The position numbers and the translations under genes are program-made. The notes below the pieces were generated by a model. The model saw only the letters and a list, made by a program, of their open reading frames with translations, was not told where the DNA came from and ran no database searches. This document shows, one piece after another, positions 34,731 through 44,000 of a stretch of DNA of 64,000 nucleotides (positions are counted from its first letter, which is position 1; each line of letters opens with the position of its first letter). This stretch comes from Pedobacter sp. BS3 (GTDB taxonomy: Bacteria > Bacteroidota > Bacteroidia > Sphingobacteriales > Sphingobacteriaceae): the NCBI RefSeq assembly GCF_008274585.1, contig NZ_VTRT01000001.1:806001-870000 (forward strand). The letters are read 5' to 3'.

Positions 34731-34812
34731 TTGCTGCTTATTGTTATGCAGGCAAAAATATTATCACAATGTTAGCCTTGAGTTAGGTTTCAATTAACTA
34801 AAGGTAAGGTTG

Positions 34813-34829
34813 TTGTTAAGTTATTGTTA
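34813..34829. promoter_or_regulatory. Direct repeat TTGTTA, 11-bp period
   Basis: TTGTTA occurs at 34813 and 34824, one helical turn apart, between the divergent receptor and sulfatase genes. A spacing of 11 bp between direct repeats is what winged-helix response regulators such as PhoB use. The match is weak and the regulator is unknown. Confidence 0.25.
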
Positions 34830-34966
34830 TCTGGATTATTGGCCAGCGCCGGAATAATATCTATCATTTTCATGAAAAATGCTATTCATATACCCTGAAA
34901 TCCTGCAATCTTTGTATAATTATCAAACCGGGTTAGCCAATTATTCCCGGATGTTAAATAAACGAT

Positions 34967-36451
34967 ATGAGAAACCAAATCTTCACTTTTACCTGGATAT
35001 GTTTCATGCTATTGGGTACGGAGAGTTTTTGTCAGACAGCGATCCATCAGAGGTCTAAAGATTTTCAATCAAAACCCAATGTGGTATTTTTCCTGGTGGA
35101 TGATCTGGGCTGGACTGATGTTGAGCCTTTCGGAACCACGTTTTATGAAACGCCGAATATCAAAAAGCTGGCCGCAGAATCTGTGCGGTTTACGAGGGCT
35201 TATGCGGCTTGTCCGGTATGTTCGCCAACAAGGGCAAGCATCATGACCGGCAAATATCCCGCAAGGTTACAAACTACCGACTGGTTTGGAGCGCCTCAGC
35301 CTGAAGAGGTGTTAGCTAATCCTAAAAAGGCCGGTTTACGTAAGTTACTTCCTGCATCGTATATCGAGTATTTACCTTTGCAGGAAAACACCATTGCCGA
35401 AGCATTTAAGCAAGGTGGTTATACCACGTTTATTGCGGGTAAATGGCATCTTGGCGATGAAGAGAAATACTGGCCTCAACATCAGGGATTTGATGTTAAC
35501 AAAGGTGGCTTTACAGCCGGACATCCTAAAAGTTACTTTTCACCGTATTTTAATCCGATGCTTCCGGATGGGCCGGTAGGAGAGCATCTTCCTGACCGTT
35601 TAGCGAACGAAACCATTAAGTTTATAAATGAGAACAAGGATAAACCATTTTTTGCTTATTTCTCATTTTATTCGGTACATACGCCGTTACAGGGTCGCAA
35701 GGATCTGATTGAAAAATACGAGCGGAAAAAGGAGAAGCTTGGGCTTAAGGACGTGTTTGCAAGCGAAGGTAAATCAAAAGTGCGTACGGTGCAGGCAAAT
35801 GTGGTATATGCTGCTATGGTAGAAGCGATGGATGAGTCTATTGGAAAAGTGATCCAAAAATTAAAGGATGATGGCTTGTATGATAATACTATTATTGTAT
35901 TTTTTTCTGATAATGGTGGGCTTTCTACTGCCGAAGGCCATCCAACATCAAATCTGCCGTTACGTGGAGGCAAAGGATGGCTTTACGAAGGTGGAATACG
36001 TGAACCTTTGCTGATCAGGTGGCCGGGGCATACAACCAATGGCGCTATTTGCAATATGCCTGTAATAAGTACTGATTTTTATCCTACCTTGCTACAAATG
36101 ACCGGGCAGCCGTTGCAGCCACAGCAACATGTTGATGGCGAGAGTATTACCCCGTTACTGGCCGGGAAAAGCATGAAACAGCGTCCGCTTTACTGGCATT
36201 ATCCGCATTATGGTAATCAGGGAGGAGCGCCGGGGTCTGCGGTTATTGATGGCGATTGGAAACTGATACGCTGGTATGAAGATAACCGGGAGGAACTTTA
36301 TAACCTGCGTGATGATATTTCAGAGAAAAATGACCTGATTCAAATACAGTCGGCCGTTGCCCGGAAGCTTCGCAATGAGTTAGATAAATGGCTGGAAAGT
36401 CAGCATGCAGTTATGCCTAAGCCTAATCCGGCTTATAAAGCGGAGAAATAA
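34967..36451 (+). CDS. Sulfatase (formylglycine type)
   Basis: This 494-residue secreted enzyme has a signal segment (residues 1-22). The metal-binding pair Asp45-Asp46 lies in FFLVDDLGWTD. The sulfatase signature Cys85-Ser-Pro-Thr-Arg is followed by ASIMTGKYPARL, so Cys85 would be converted to formylglycine by a maturase. FFSDNGGLSTAEG gives the second metal site, and AGKWHLGDE contains the Lys and His of the active site. The family (S1) removes sulfate esters from glycans or small molecules; the substrate cannot be told. No maturase gene is visible in the window. Confidence 0.92.
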   Translation: MRNQIFTFTWICFMLLGTESFCQTAIHQRSKDFQSKPNVVFFLVDDLGWTDVEPFGTTFYETPNIKKLAAESVRFTRAYAACPVCSPTRASIMTGKYPARLQTTDWFGAPQPEEVLANPKKAGLRKLLPASYIEYLPLQENTIAEAFKQGGYTTFIAGKWHLGDEEKYWPQHQGFDVNKGGFTAGHPKSYFSPYFNPMLPDGPVGEHLPDRLANETIKFINENKDKPFFAYFSFYSVHTPLQGRKDLIEKYERKKEKLGLKDVFASEGKSKVRTVQANVVYAAMVEAMDESIGKVIQKLKDDGLYDNTIIVFFSDNGGLSTAEGHPTSNLPLRGGKGWLYEGGIREPLLIRWPGHTTNGAICNMPVISTDFYPTLLQMTGQPLQPQQHVDGESITPLLAGKSMKQRPLYWHYPHYGNQGGAPGSAVIDGDWKLIRWYEDNREELYNLRDDISEKNDLIQIQSAVARKLRNELDKWLESQHAVMPKPNPAYKAEK

Positions 36452-36583
36452 ATTTGTTCCATTTATCCAAAACAGGTTTGATGTACGATTAGACAGATTT
36501 GATGAAAGAGAAAAGGCAGAAAGGTGTTATTTACTACTTTACAAGTCGGATTAATATTTATAAATTTACTTTTATTTGTCAGC

Positions 36584-36835
36584 ATGAAAGAGGCCATTAT
36601 TAAATACAGAAATCCAAAAACTCTCAAAGCTTTGTACGATCTGAGTAAATATCTTGGATTTTCTGTATCCTCCCAGAATCCGGTTGGAAAGAAGCAAGGT
36701 AGCAATACCGTAAATGGAGTGCCGGTAATACCTGGTGACAAAACTATTGATATAGCAGAGTTAACCGCAATCTTTACGGGTAAAGAGCTTAATGCTTCTG
36801 ATTTAAGAAAAACTGAATGGCGGCGCAACAAATAA
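36584..36835 (+). CDS. VapB-type antitoxin
   Basis: This is an 83-residue protein from the ATG at 36584 (MKEAIIKYRNPKTLKALYDL). The N-terminal half has the strand-helix pattern of a small DNA-binding domain. The C-terminal half ends with IAELTAIFTGKELNASDLRKTEWRRN, an antitoxin tail. The stop overlaps the toxin start by 19 bp, as in working vapBC pairs. An upstream extension to 36524 is hydrophobic and unlikely. The antitoxin is intact although its toxin is not. Confidence 0.75.
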   Translation: MKEAIIKYRNPKTLKALYDLSKYLGFSVSSQNPVGKKQGSNTVNGVPVIPGDKTIDIAELTAIFTGKELNASDLRKTEWRRNK

Positions 36836-37218
36836 TTTGCGATACCGATGTAATGATTGATTATTTTGATGAGAAAAAAGCTCGTCATAATGAAACGAAG
36901 CATATAATCGAGAATAATATAGGCTTGGATAATATTCTTTTTTCAGCGATAACTAAACTGTAATTGTTATCCGGAGCGGGAAATAAAGCCGAGTTAAATA
37001 CTATTAACAAAAAATTATCCCGCTTTGATATTTTGCTTATCAATCCTGCTATAACTATACTGGCAATAGAACTAATTCAGAAATACAAGCTTAGTCATGG
37101 TTTAGCTTTAGCTGATGGAATGATTGCAGCTACAGCATTAGAAGCAAAACTGACCTTGTTCACCTACAACACTAAAGATTTTAAGTTTATAAAGAGCTTA
37201 GAACTATTTAGGGGATAA
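36817..37218 (+). pseudogene. VapC-type PIN toxin with an in-frame stop
   Basis: The frame starts MAAQQIICDTDVMIDYFDEK, with PIN-domain acidic residues, and reads SAITKL before a TAA at 36961-36963 (codon 49). It continues in the same frame as LLSGAGNKAELNTINKKL, GLALADGMIAATALEA and FTYNTKDFKFI to 37218. The region before the stop normally reads TKMELLSGA in this family, so CTG-TAA probably replaces ATG-GAA. A single nonsense mutation has therefore split a 133-residue toxin. Reinitiation would give only the second half, which lacks the first active-site Asp. Confidence 0.88.
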
Positions 37219-37269
37219 AGCAATACGATATTACACCTTGACCAATTTTCCGACAGACGAATCGACTTG

Positions 37270-37551
37270 TCATACTTTAGAATTAACCTGATCTGACTCA
37301 TGTGGAGGGATTATTTGCCCGTTCTGCGTAACCAACGCATGTGTAGCATCCAAAAGCTCCTGTATGTGTACGTAAAAGGTCAGCAGATTTTGCCTCACAT
37401 TTACAGGCTCTTGCCCGAAGCTGCCGCTTACCGTAATATTGAGCCAATCCCAAAGTAGCTTTCTGCTTTCTTCCACATCAAAGCAGAGGAAGAAGTCCTG
37501 AAGGGAGTGCAATGGAGTTTGTGTGGTAAGAGTTGAATTAGTTTTATTCAT
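37270..37551 (-). CDS. Small hypothetical protein of the accessory island
   Basis: This 93-residue protein is predicted to be helical and has no signal or membrane segment. It contains LQDFFLCFDVEESRKLLWDW and VRQNLLTFYVHIQELLDATH, with a conserved-looking Trp/Phe pattern. I do not recognise a family. It lies between the broken VapC and the XRE regulator at 37670, on the opposite strand to both, so it is part of the island at 36.5-38.2 kb. The ATG gives a compact protein and no better start exists. Confidence 0.55.
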   Translation of the reverse strand: MNKTNSTLTTQTPLHSLQDFFLCFDVEESRKLLWDWLNITVSGSFGQEPVNVRQNLLTFYVHIQELLDATHALVTQNGQIIPPHESDQVNSKV

Positions 37552-37669
37552 GTTAGCTTCATATAAAGAGTACTATTTTATCAAAAGCCTCAGACCAAAA
37601 GTAATGATTATTTTAAAAATTGTCAATATTGACAAGAATTTATTTTGCTAAACACTCGAAATTTCCTTC

Positions 37670-37909
37670 ATGAAGGATGAGTTCAGGAATTATTATGTAA
37701 GAATTGGAATTAACTTAAGAAAGGCGAGAGTAAAGAAAAATTGGACTCAGGACGAATTAGCTAATAGATGCAGTGTAAATTCTGCTAAAATTAGTAAAAT
37801 AGAAAATGCACGGGAGGACTACATGTTCTCTACGTTGATAGAACTTTGTAAGGCTTTAGATATTGACGTTTCGTACTTGCTAAATAAGCAAGAACCTGGA
37901 GAAAACTAA
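37670..37909 (+). CDS. XRE-family transcriptional regulator 1
   Basis: This 79-residue protein is essentially one Cro/CI helix-turn-helix domain: INLRKARVKKNWTQDELANR forms helices 1-2 and CSVNSAKISKIENAREDYMF the recognition helix and following turn. It ends LDIDVSYLLNKQEP. Such single-domain repressors are common in mobile or toxin-antitoxin settings. It is followed 27 bp later by a second XRE gene on the same strand. Confidence 0.85.
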   Translation: MKDEFRNYYVRIGINLRKARVKKNWTQDELANRCSVNSAKISKIENAREDYMFSTLIELCKALDIDVSYLLNKQEPGEN

Positions 37910-37936
37910 GTACCATTTCTCCATTGCCAAAGGGAG

Positions 37937-38197
37937 ATGTTAATGGAAAAAAATAAGCAGGATATTTTAGTAAAGTTTGGGAAAAGGCTCAGTGCCATCC
38001 GCAAAGAAAAAAAACTTTCATATCGTAAAATAGCTACGCTTTGCAATATTGACCATAGCGATATTAAAAGATATGAGGATGGTAAGAAAAACCTAACCCT
38101 TTTAACCATTACAGAGTTGGCAACCGGGTTAGGAATTCACCCTAAAGATTTGCTTGATTTTGATTATGGGATAGACTTTAATATCTCAATAGAATGA
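37937..38197 (+). CDS. XRE-family transcriptional regulator 2
   Basis: This 86-residue protein has a Cro/CI HTH (FGKRLSAIRKEKKLSYRKIA, then TLCNIDHSDIKRYEDGKKNL) and a short tail with LGIHPKDLLDFDYG. It is similar in size and layout to the regulator at 37670 but clearly diverged. It may start at the second Met two codons downstream. The stop lies 21 bp from the stop of the convergent lipoprotein gene, which closes the island. Confidence 0.85.
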   Translation: MLMEKNKQDILVKFGKRLSAIRKEKKLSYRKIATLCNIDHSDIKRYEDGKKNLTLLTITELATGLGIHPKDLLDFDYGIDFNISIE

Positions 38198-38218
38198 AAC
38201 CCATATCAGCATCCTTAA

Positions 38219-39154
38219 TCACAACCATTGTACCTTACTATCGTAAGACTGAGGCGAAGATTCGCCATGAGCAATAACAGGTTTTACATTTGAATCGCTG
38301 CTATCCATCTGGTACTTCTTTCCATCTGCCGGAACAATAAACATGGTATAATATTTAGCCCAGGGACCGCCGCCACTGGCAAAATTATAAGTTCCTACTA
38401 TCATGAAAGACCCATCTGGAGAGAAACAGACAGCTCCTTCTTCTGAATTACTATCTGTAATTTGCATCAGGTTATCCGCATTGGCATCCATCATCCAAAT
38501 GTGCTTGTCGCCTGCAAATGCAATTTTCTTACCATCGTTTCGCACTGCTACAGAACCCCACGAGCTAAAGTCCATATTTTTTATTAACGAAACCTGATCA
38601 AACGTTTTGTTGCTTCGGTAAAGCGCATTGGCGGTCGATAGCAAAATGGTCTCATCCGGCATCCAACAGGCGTTTGTAAGGCTCTTTCCCTGTATGTCCT
38701 TTATGGTAGTAAATTTCTGAGTTACAATATTCAGGATAGTAACAGAGCCTGGCAATAAGGGAGAACAGAGTATCAATGTACCATTAGGTGATAAACGGGG
38801 ATTGGTGTAGGTTTCGGTACTGGTAAAATCCATAGAACTGATAACGGTTCCGTTATTCAGATCCAAAATCTTAAACCGTTGCGTATCATATTGCCCCGGG
38901 ACATCTTCCTGAACGAGAATTCTTTTTTGATCCTTACTAACATCAAAACCGTTTTGTTTGGTGTCGTTAGGAAGTACTAACGATTTAGCTCCCGATTGCA
39001 GGTTAATCTTTAATGTCCCTTCATCTGCCCATGTAAAATATACATTCCCGCTACCCAGGGCCCCTTTACTGCCGGATCTATCTTTTTTACAAGATAAACT
39101 TAATAACATCAAACCAATAAAGGCGCCTGCAATGTTTATTCTTCTTATACGCAT
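38219..39154 (-). CDS. Beta-propeller lipoprotein (WD40/TolB-like)
   Basis: This 311-residue protein begins at the ATG at 39154, which gives a lipoprotein signal (FIGLMLLSLSC followed by Lys-Lys); a longer open frame to 39340 has no such signal. Repeated units such as NPRLSPNGTLILCS, GSVAVRNDGKKIAFAGD and EGAVCFSPDGSFMIVG are blades of a TolB/WD40-like propeller. The protein is likely anchored to the outer membrane and involved in binding; no catalytic motif is seen. It is a single-gene unit, divergent from rarA. Confidence 0.82.
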   Translation of the reverse strand: MRIRRINIAGAFIGLMLLSLSCKKDRSGSKGALGSGNVYFTWADEGTLKINLQSGAKSLVLPNDTKQNGFDVSKDQKRILVQEDVPGQYDTQRFKILDLNNGTVISSMDFTSTETYTNPRLSPNGTLILCSPLLPGSVTILNIVTQKFTTIKDIQGKSLTNACWMPDETILLSTANALYRSNKTFDQVSLIKNMDFSSWGSVAVRNDGKKIAFAGDKHIWMMDANADNLMQITDSNSEEGAVCFSPDGSFMIVGTYNFASGGGPWAKYYTMFIVPADGKKYQMDSSDSNVKPVIAHGESSPQSYDSKVQWL

Positions 39155-39417
39155 AATTCGATTTTCATTTGTAGTGTAACAGAATAACCCTGTAAAAAAT
39201 ATATTGTTTGGCAGAAAGAAGGGTTTTATGTTTGAATCCTGCGACCGTATCGCAAACAATCGGTCATCTTCGGCGTTATAAACGCCGTATAAATGAGGTG
39301 CCCGTTGTAAACGAGTGCCATTTTGAAAGGATTGAAACATCTAAGTCTAACCACTCTTTGGGGGCTTTTGAATTTTTCTTTTTCCCTTTCAACTTAACAT
39401 TCGATATTTGTTTCCCT

Positions 39418-40692
39418 ATGGCTACCCGTGCACCTCTGGCAGAACGTATGCGCCCCAAAACTCTCGACGAATATGCCGGGCAGCAGCACCTTGTTGGCCC
39501 GAATGCGGTTTTACGCAAGGCCATAGAAAGCGGCAACCTGCCTTCGCTGATATTGTGGGGGCCGCCCGGAGTAGGTAAAACAACGCTGGCGTACATCATC
39601 TCACAACAGCTTAACCGGCCATTCTTTAGCTTAAGCGCCATTAACTCGGGTGTGAAAGACGTCCGCGAAGTAATTGAGCAGGCGGCCAGATTAAAAGAAA
39701 CCGAAGCTAATCTGCCTATATTGTTTATTGATGAAATTCATCGCTTCTCCAAATCGCAGCAGGATTCGTTGTTGGGCGCCGTAGAGCGTGGATTGGTTAC
39801 ACTGATTGGTGCAACAACAGAAAATCCTTCATTCGAGGTTATTTCGGCTCTGCTTTCGCGATGCCAGGTCTACATCCTGAAACCGCTTACCGAGGATGAC
39901 CTGATCAGCTTAATTAAGCGGGCGCTGGCCGAAGATGAGTTGCTGAAAGATCAGCAGGTAGTTATAGAAGAGTATGAGGCCCTGTTGCGCCTGTCGGGAG
40001 GCGATGCCCGTAAATTGCTGAACATCTTAGAGCTTGTTATCCAGGCTGCCGATGGCCGGGCTATCACTAACGAATTCGTGCTGCAGCAGGTTCAGCAGAA
40101 CATGGCGCTTTACGATAAAGCCGGCGAGCAACACTACGATATTATTTCGGCATTTATCAAATCCATCCGCGGCAGCGATCCTAATGCAGCTGTCTACTGG
40201 CTTGCCCGTATGATTGCCGGTAGCGAAGATCCCTTGTTTATTGCCCGGCGACTTTTAATACTTGCTTCTGAGGATATCGGCAATGCCAATCCCAACGCCT
40301 TATTGCTGGCAAACAATTGCTTCCAGGCGGTAAATGTTATCGGCTGGCCAGAATCACGGATCATCCTTTCTCAAACCGTAACTTATCTGGCATCATCGGT
40401 TAAAAGCAATGCTGCTTATGAGGCCATCAACAAAGCGCAGGAGCTGGTTAACCGTACCGGAGATCTACCGGTTCCGCTGCATATCCGCAATGCTCCAACC
40501 AAGCTGATGAAAAATATTGGCTACGGAAAAGATTACAAATACTCCCACGCTTATGAGAATAATTTCTCTGAGCAGGAATACTTTCCCGACAGCCTGAGCG
40601 GAACCTTGCTGTATGATCCGGGTAATAACGCCGCGGAGCAGAAACTCCGGGAAAGGCTCAAATCGCTATGGAAAACAAAGTATAAATATTGA
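39418..40692 (+). CDS. rarA: Replication-associated recombination ATPase RarA/MgsA
   Basis: This 424-residue AAA+ ATPase acts at stalled replication forks. It starts at the ATG at 39418 (MATRAPLAERMRPKTLDEYA), which is the family N-terminus; the 70 codons open before it have no similarity. Walker A is WGPPGVGKTT, Walker B is LFIDEIHRFSKSQQD, sensor 1 is GATTENPSFE, and the arginine finger region is SRCQVYIL. The MgsA C-terminal domain follows (SDPNAAVYWLARMI, IGYGKDYKYSHAY). It is monocistronic, followed by the pectin promoter region. Confidence 0.95.
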   Translation: MATRAPLAERMRPKTLDEYAGQQHLVGPNAVLRKAIESGNLPSLILWGPPGVGKTTLAYIISQQLNRPFFSLSAINSGVKDVREVIEQAARLKETEANLPILFIDEIHRFSKSQQDSLLGAVERGLVTLIGATTENPSFEVISALLSRCQVYILKPLTEDDLISLIKRALAEDELLKDQQVVIEEYEALLRLSGGDARKLLNILELVIQAADGRAITNEFVLQQVQQNMALYDKAGEQHYDIISAFIKSIRGSDPNAAVYWLARMIAGSEDPLFIARRLLILASEDIGNANPNALLLANNCFQAVNVIGWPESRIILSQTVTYLASSVKSNAAYEAINKAQELVNRTGDLPVPLHIRNAPTKLMKNIGYGKDYKYSHAYENNFSEQEYFPDSLSGTLLYDPGNNAAEQKLRERLKSLWKTKYKY

Positions 40693-40737
40693 ATAGCTTT
40701 TATTCATTAGCTTATTATTCCTTTATCTTCGACAATA

Positions 40738-40835
40738 GCGCAATCGTTCCCGGCATCGATTGCACAAATTTTTATCCTAAAACATTAATCTTTTCAGTTT
40801 TATCTCTTTAAACTTGTTTTAGGAGCTGACCAAAA
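40738..40835 (+). promoter_or_regulatory. Pectin promoter block, copy 2 (98-bp duplication)
   Basis: This 98-bp block, from operator through TAAACTTG to ACCAAAA, matches 45589-45686 with six single-base differences and no gaps. The leader after it is about 260 nt long and includes GCTAATCAATCAAT (41060-41073), which also occurs in the SusC leader (from about 45742). The rest of the leader (40836-41059) has no recognised feature; together these account for the 401-bp gap before the pectinesterase gene. Confidence 0.7.
40739..40764. promoter_or_regulatory. Pectin operator, copy 2
   Basis: The same 26-bp palindrome as at 5750 and 45590, with C in place of the first T (CGCAATCG-N10-CGATTGCA; the spacer is identical). 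It ends 44 bp before the TAAACTTG box at 40809. It lies 330 bp before the large pectinesterase gene. Confidence 0.8.
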
Positions 40836-41093
40836 CTATATTAAACAGGCCTTTGATATTATTCTTTTAAGTGAGATTCGTTCAGTTTGATGTTCTTAAG
40901 TAAAGAAATTTAATCTGTTTTGAGTATGAAAAAAGATTATTCATAAGCTTTTTTTTAACCGAATACATCATTCAATTTAATCAAGGGTATTTGCCCTGTA
41001 TGTCTATGCCGGTACCTTAAGCAGGATACCACATAAGGATAGTATTTGCCTGTAAATCTGCTAATCAATCAATAAAATAAAAACCAATAGAAT

Positions 41094-44000
41094 ATGAAAA
41101 CATTTTTTACTTTCCCACTAAGAGTATGCTTGATGTTCGTCGGGTTGTTATGTTCAACCTATGTAAAGGCTGCATCCTACGACGCTGTTGTAGATAAAAA
41201 CGGCACTGGTGATTATACTACAATACAAGCGGCCTTAGATGCCGCCCCAGCCAGCGCTACCTCACCTTACAGAATCTACATTAAAAGTGGTGTTTACTAT
41301 GAAAATCTTACTATTGCTAAGCCATTCATACAGTTTATTGGCGAAAGTGCGGCAAAAACGATTATTACATACAACAATTATAACGGTAAAGCTATCCCCG
41401 GTGGTGGGGGCACAACCTACGGTACCGCAAATTCAGCTTCGGTAATTATAACAGCCGATGATTTTAGTGCGGCCAATATTACCTTTGAAAATTCAACAGG
41501 TGACGCTCCGCAAGCGCTTGCCATAAATGTTAGCGGAGACAGAGCATCGTTCAAGAACTGCCGGTTCTTAGGTGGTCAGGATACTTTTTTGGGATATAAT
41601 TCCAAGTATCCGCAATCACTATATAAATGTTATATCGAGGGTGTTGTCGACTTTATTTTCGGGAATTCTAAAACCGTTTTTGATGAATGTACCATTTACG
41701 CCAGGGACAGGTCTGATAACAACGGAAGTTACATAACCGCGTCCAATACCCGCGAAACAAGGGGTTTTGTTTTTAGAAATTGCGAAATTATAGCCAACAG
41801 AGGCACAACCAAATATGTTTTAGGCAGGCCATGGCAAAATGATGCCAATACAGCATCAGCGGATAAATCTACCGCGGCAACAGTATTTATCAATACAAAA
41901 ATGAGTTCTGTTGTAAAACCGGAAGGTTGGTCGGTTTGGGATGCCGGAACAGATGTTTCCAAAATTATTTATGCCGAGTATAATTCTATGGATATGAGTG
42001 GTGATCCGTTGGATGTTTCTTCACGTGTATCGTGGTCTAAGCAGCTTAACAGCACAGAGGCGGCAGAATACCTGGATAATTCGGTGATGTTTAAAGACCG
42101 GAATAACAACATCTGGGATCCATATTCGGTTTTTCCGGATGGTCAGGATGTGCCGGTAAACAGGCTTGCCATCTCTAATTTTAAATATGTAAAGAGCGGC
42201 ACGGAATTAACATTTACCTGGAACCTGAATTGGCCAGAAAGTAACGTAACCTACAAGCTATACCGTATAACAGACGGTGGAGCGCCTGTTCTGGTAAATG
42301 AACAAACCATTGCGGATAACAATGTGAATGTATCTTACACTCCCGCAACCGGTAAAGAAACGGTTCCACCCTCCATGTCAACTTATGAATATTATGTAGA
42401 AGCCAGCTCAGCAAACGGAACCGTACGTTCAGAAAGTGTAATGATATCGGCTATACCGGTAATTAACTTAACAGGTACGCTACAAGCATTTAAACAAGGA
42501 AGTGATGCGCCTTCGCAATCGCAGCCTATTACTATTAGCGGAGAATATTTGCAGGAAAATGTAACCATTACCCCTCCTGCAAATTTTGAAGTAAGCGCCG
42601 ATAACGGTACAACCTGGTACAATTCGGCTAATCCGTTGATACTCAACATAAGCGGCGGGTTATTAACTTCCAAAACTGTTCTGGTGCGTTTGAATGCATC
42701 TGCTGCAGGTACAAGTACCGGTAATTTAACTATTGTTTCGGGCACCGGCAGTCATAACAAAAGTATCGCGGTAAGCGGCGAAACGTATGACCATCCTTTG
42801 GTAAACAGCCAGTCAATAGCCAGCCTTTCTTTAGCTCAAAATGCCGGTGCAACCTATCTTAAAGAAGGCCTGGAATCGGCAAACCTGGACCTGAATACCT
42901 ATATCTTGTCTGATAAGACCTCAGGTACAAACATCCCTTATTCTACTGATTATGGCATACAGTTTGGCCCAACAGCAGCCGGTGGCGGTTGGAATGATAA
43001 TGCCATTAAAAACATGACGGATAAGTCCAGATACATAGAAATTACACTGAAAACCGCGTCAACCCACGAAGCACGGGCAGATTCGTTATTATTTAACCTT
43101 GCTGTTTTTCAAACCACAGGCAATTTCGCATTAGAATATTCAACAGATGATTTTGCTACAAGTACATTATTGCAGAATACGCTTTTAAATGGTTCGCCGG
43201 TAGCAGGTACTACATATGGAAGCTTTACCAATGGTGCATTTGCGCTGGCCAATCAAAACACGGGAGCCAAAAGATACGCGTTTGCCTTGAACGGTGCTAC
43301 AGGCGTACGGGTTGCTGCCGGCGAACAGCTAAAAGTAAGAATGTATTTCAGAACAGGCAGTTCATCTGATGGCAGGTACATTACACTTAAAGACATTGAT
43401 TTTAAAGGAAGTGTTGGTCTGGCGGCAGCTGAAGGCGATTATAAAACCGTAAGCAGCGGATCGTGGTTAGACGTTTCTATCTGGGCCCAAATGGTAGGCG
43501 GGGTTTGGACTGCGGCGGCTACTCCTCCGCATTACGGCACAGGACATACCTCGTTTATAGAATCAGGACATATTGTAACGGCGCCTAACAGTACCGACTT
43601 AAATACGGCTTACAATAGTTCGTATGGTTATGTAAATTCCACTGTAGTGAGAGAAGGTGGTAAGCTAATTGTTGAAAGCGGAAAAACCATGAATGTACAC
43701 CATGATCAGCTTTACCAAATTGATGGTGAGCTTGAAAATAACGGAACCATAAATAACGATGGTAAATATGATCTGATCATTAACGGAACGGTAACTAATA
43801 ACGGCACGCTAAAGGTAGATCAAACCGGAAGCAATGTGTATATTAAAGGTAAGCTGATCAATAAGGCATCGGTTAACTATAACTATGTGACTGTAAAAGA
43901 TGGTGGTGTTTATGAGCACGCTGCAAACTCAAACACTATGCCTGCAACCATTACTTTTGAAGACGGCTCTACTTTCCTTATTTCAGGAATAACAACCTCT

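Noticed and set aside
36463-36903. 146-codon minus-strand frame over the VapB gene
   Set aside because: The plus strand carries an antitoxin overlapping a toxin frame by 19 bp; the minus frame has no family features.
39195-39330. Possible tRNA-like fold before rarA
   Set aside because: TTTGAATCCTGCGACC looked like a T-arm, but no acceptor stem or anticodon arm could be built around it.
39208-39417. 70-codon extension of rarA
   Set aside because: No family similarity; RarA proteins begin at the MATRAPLAERMRP-type start.
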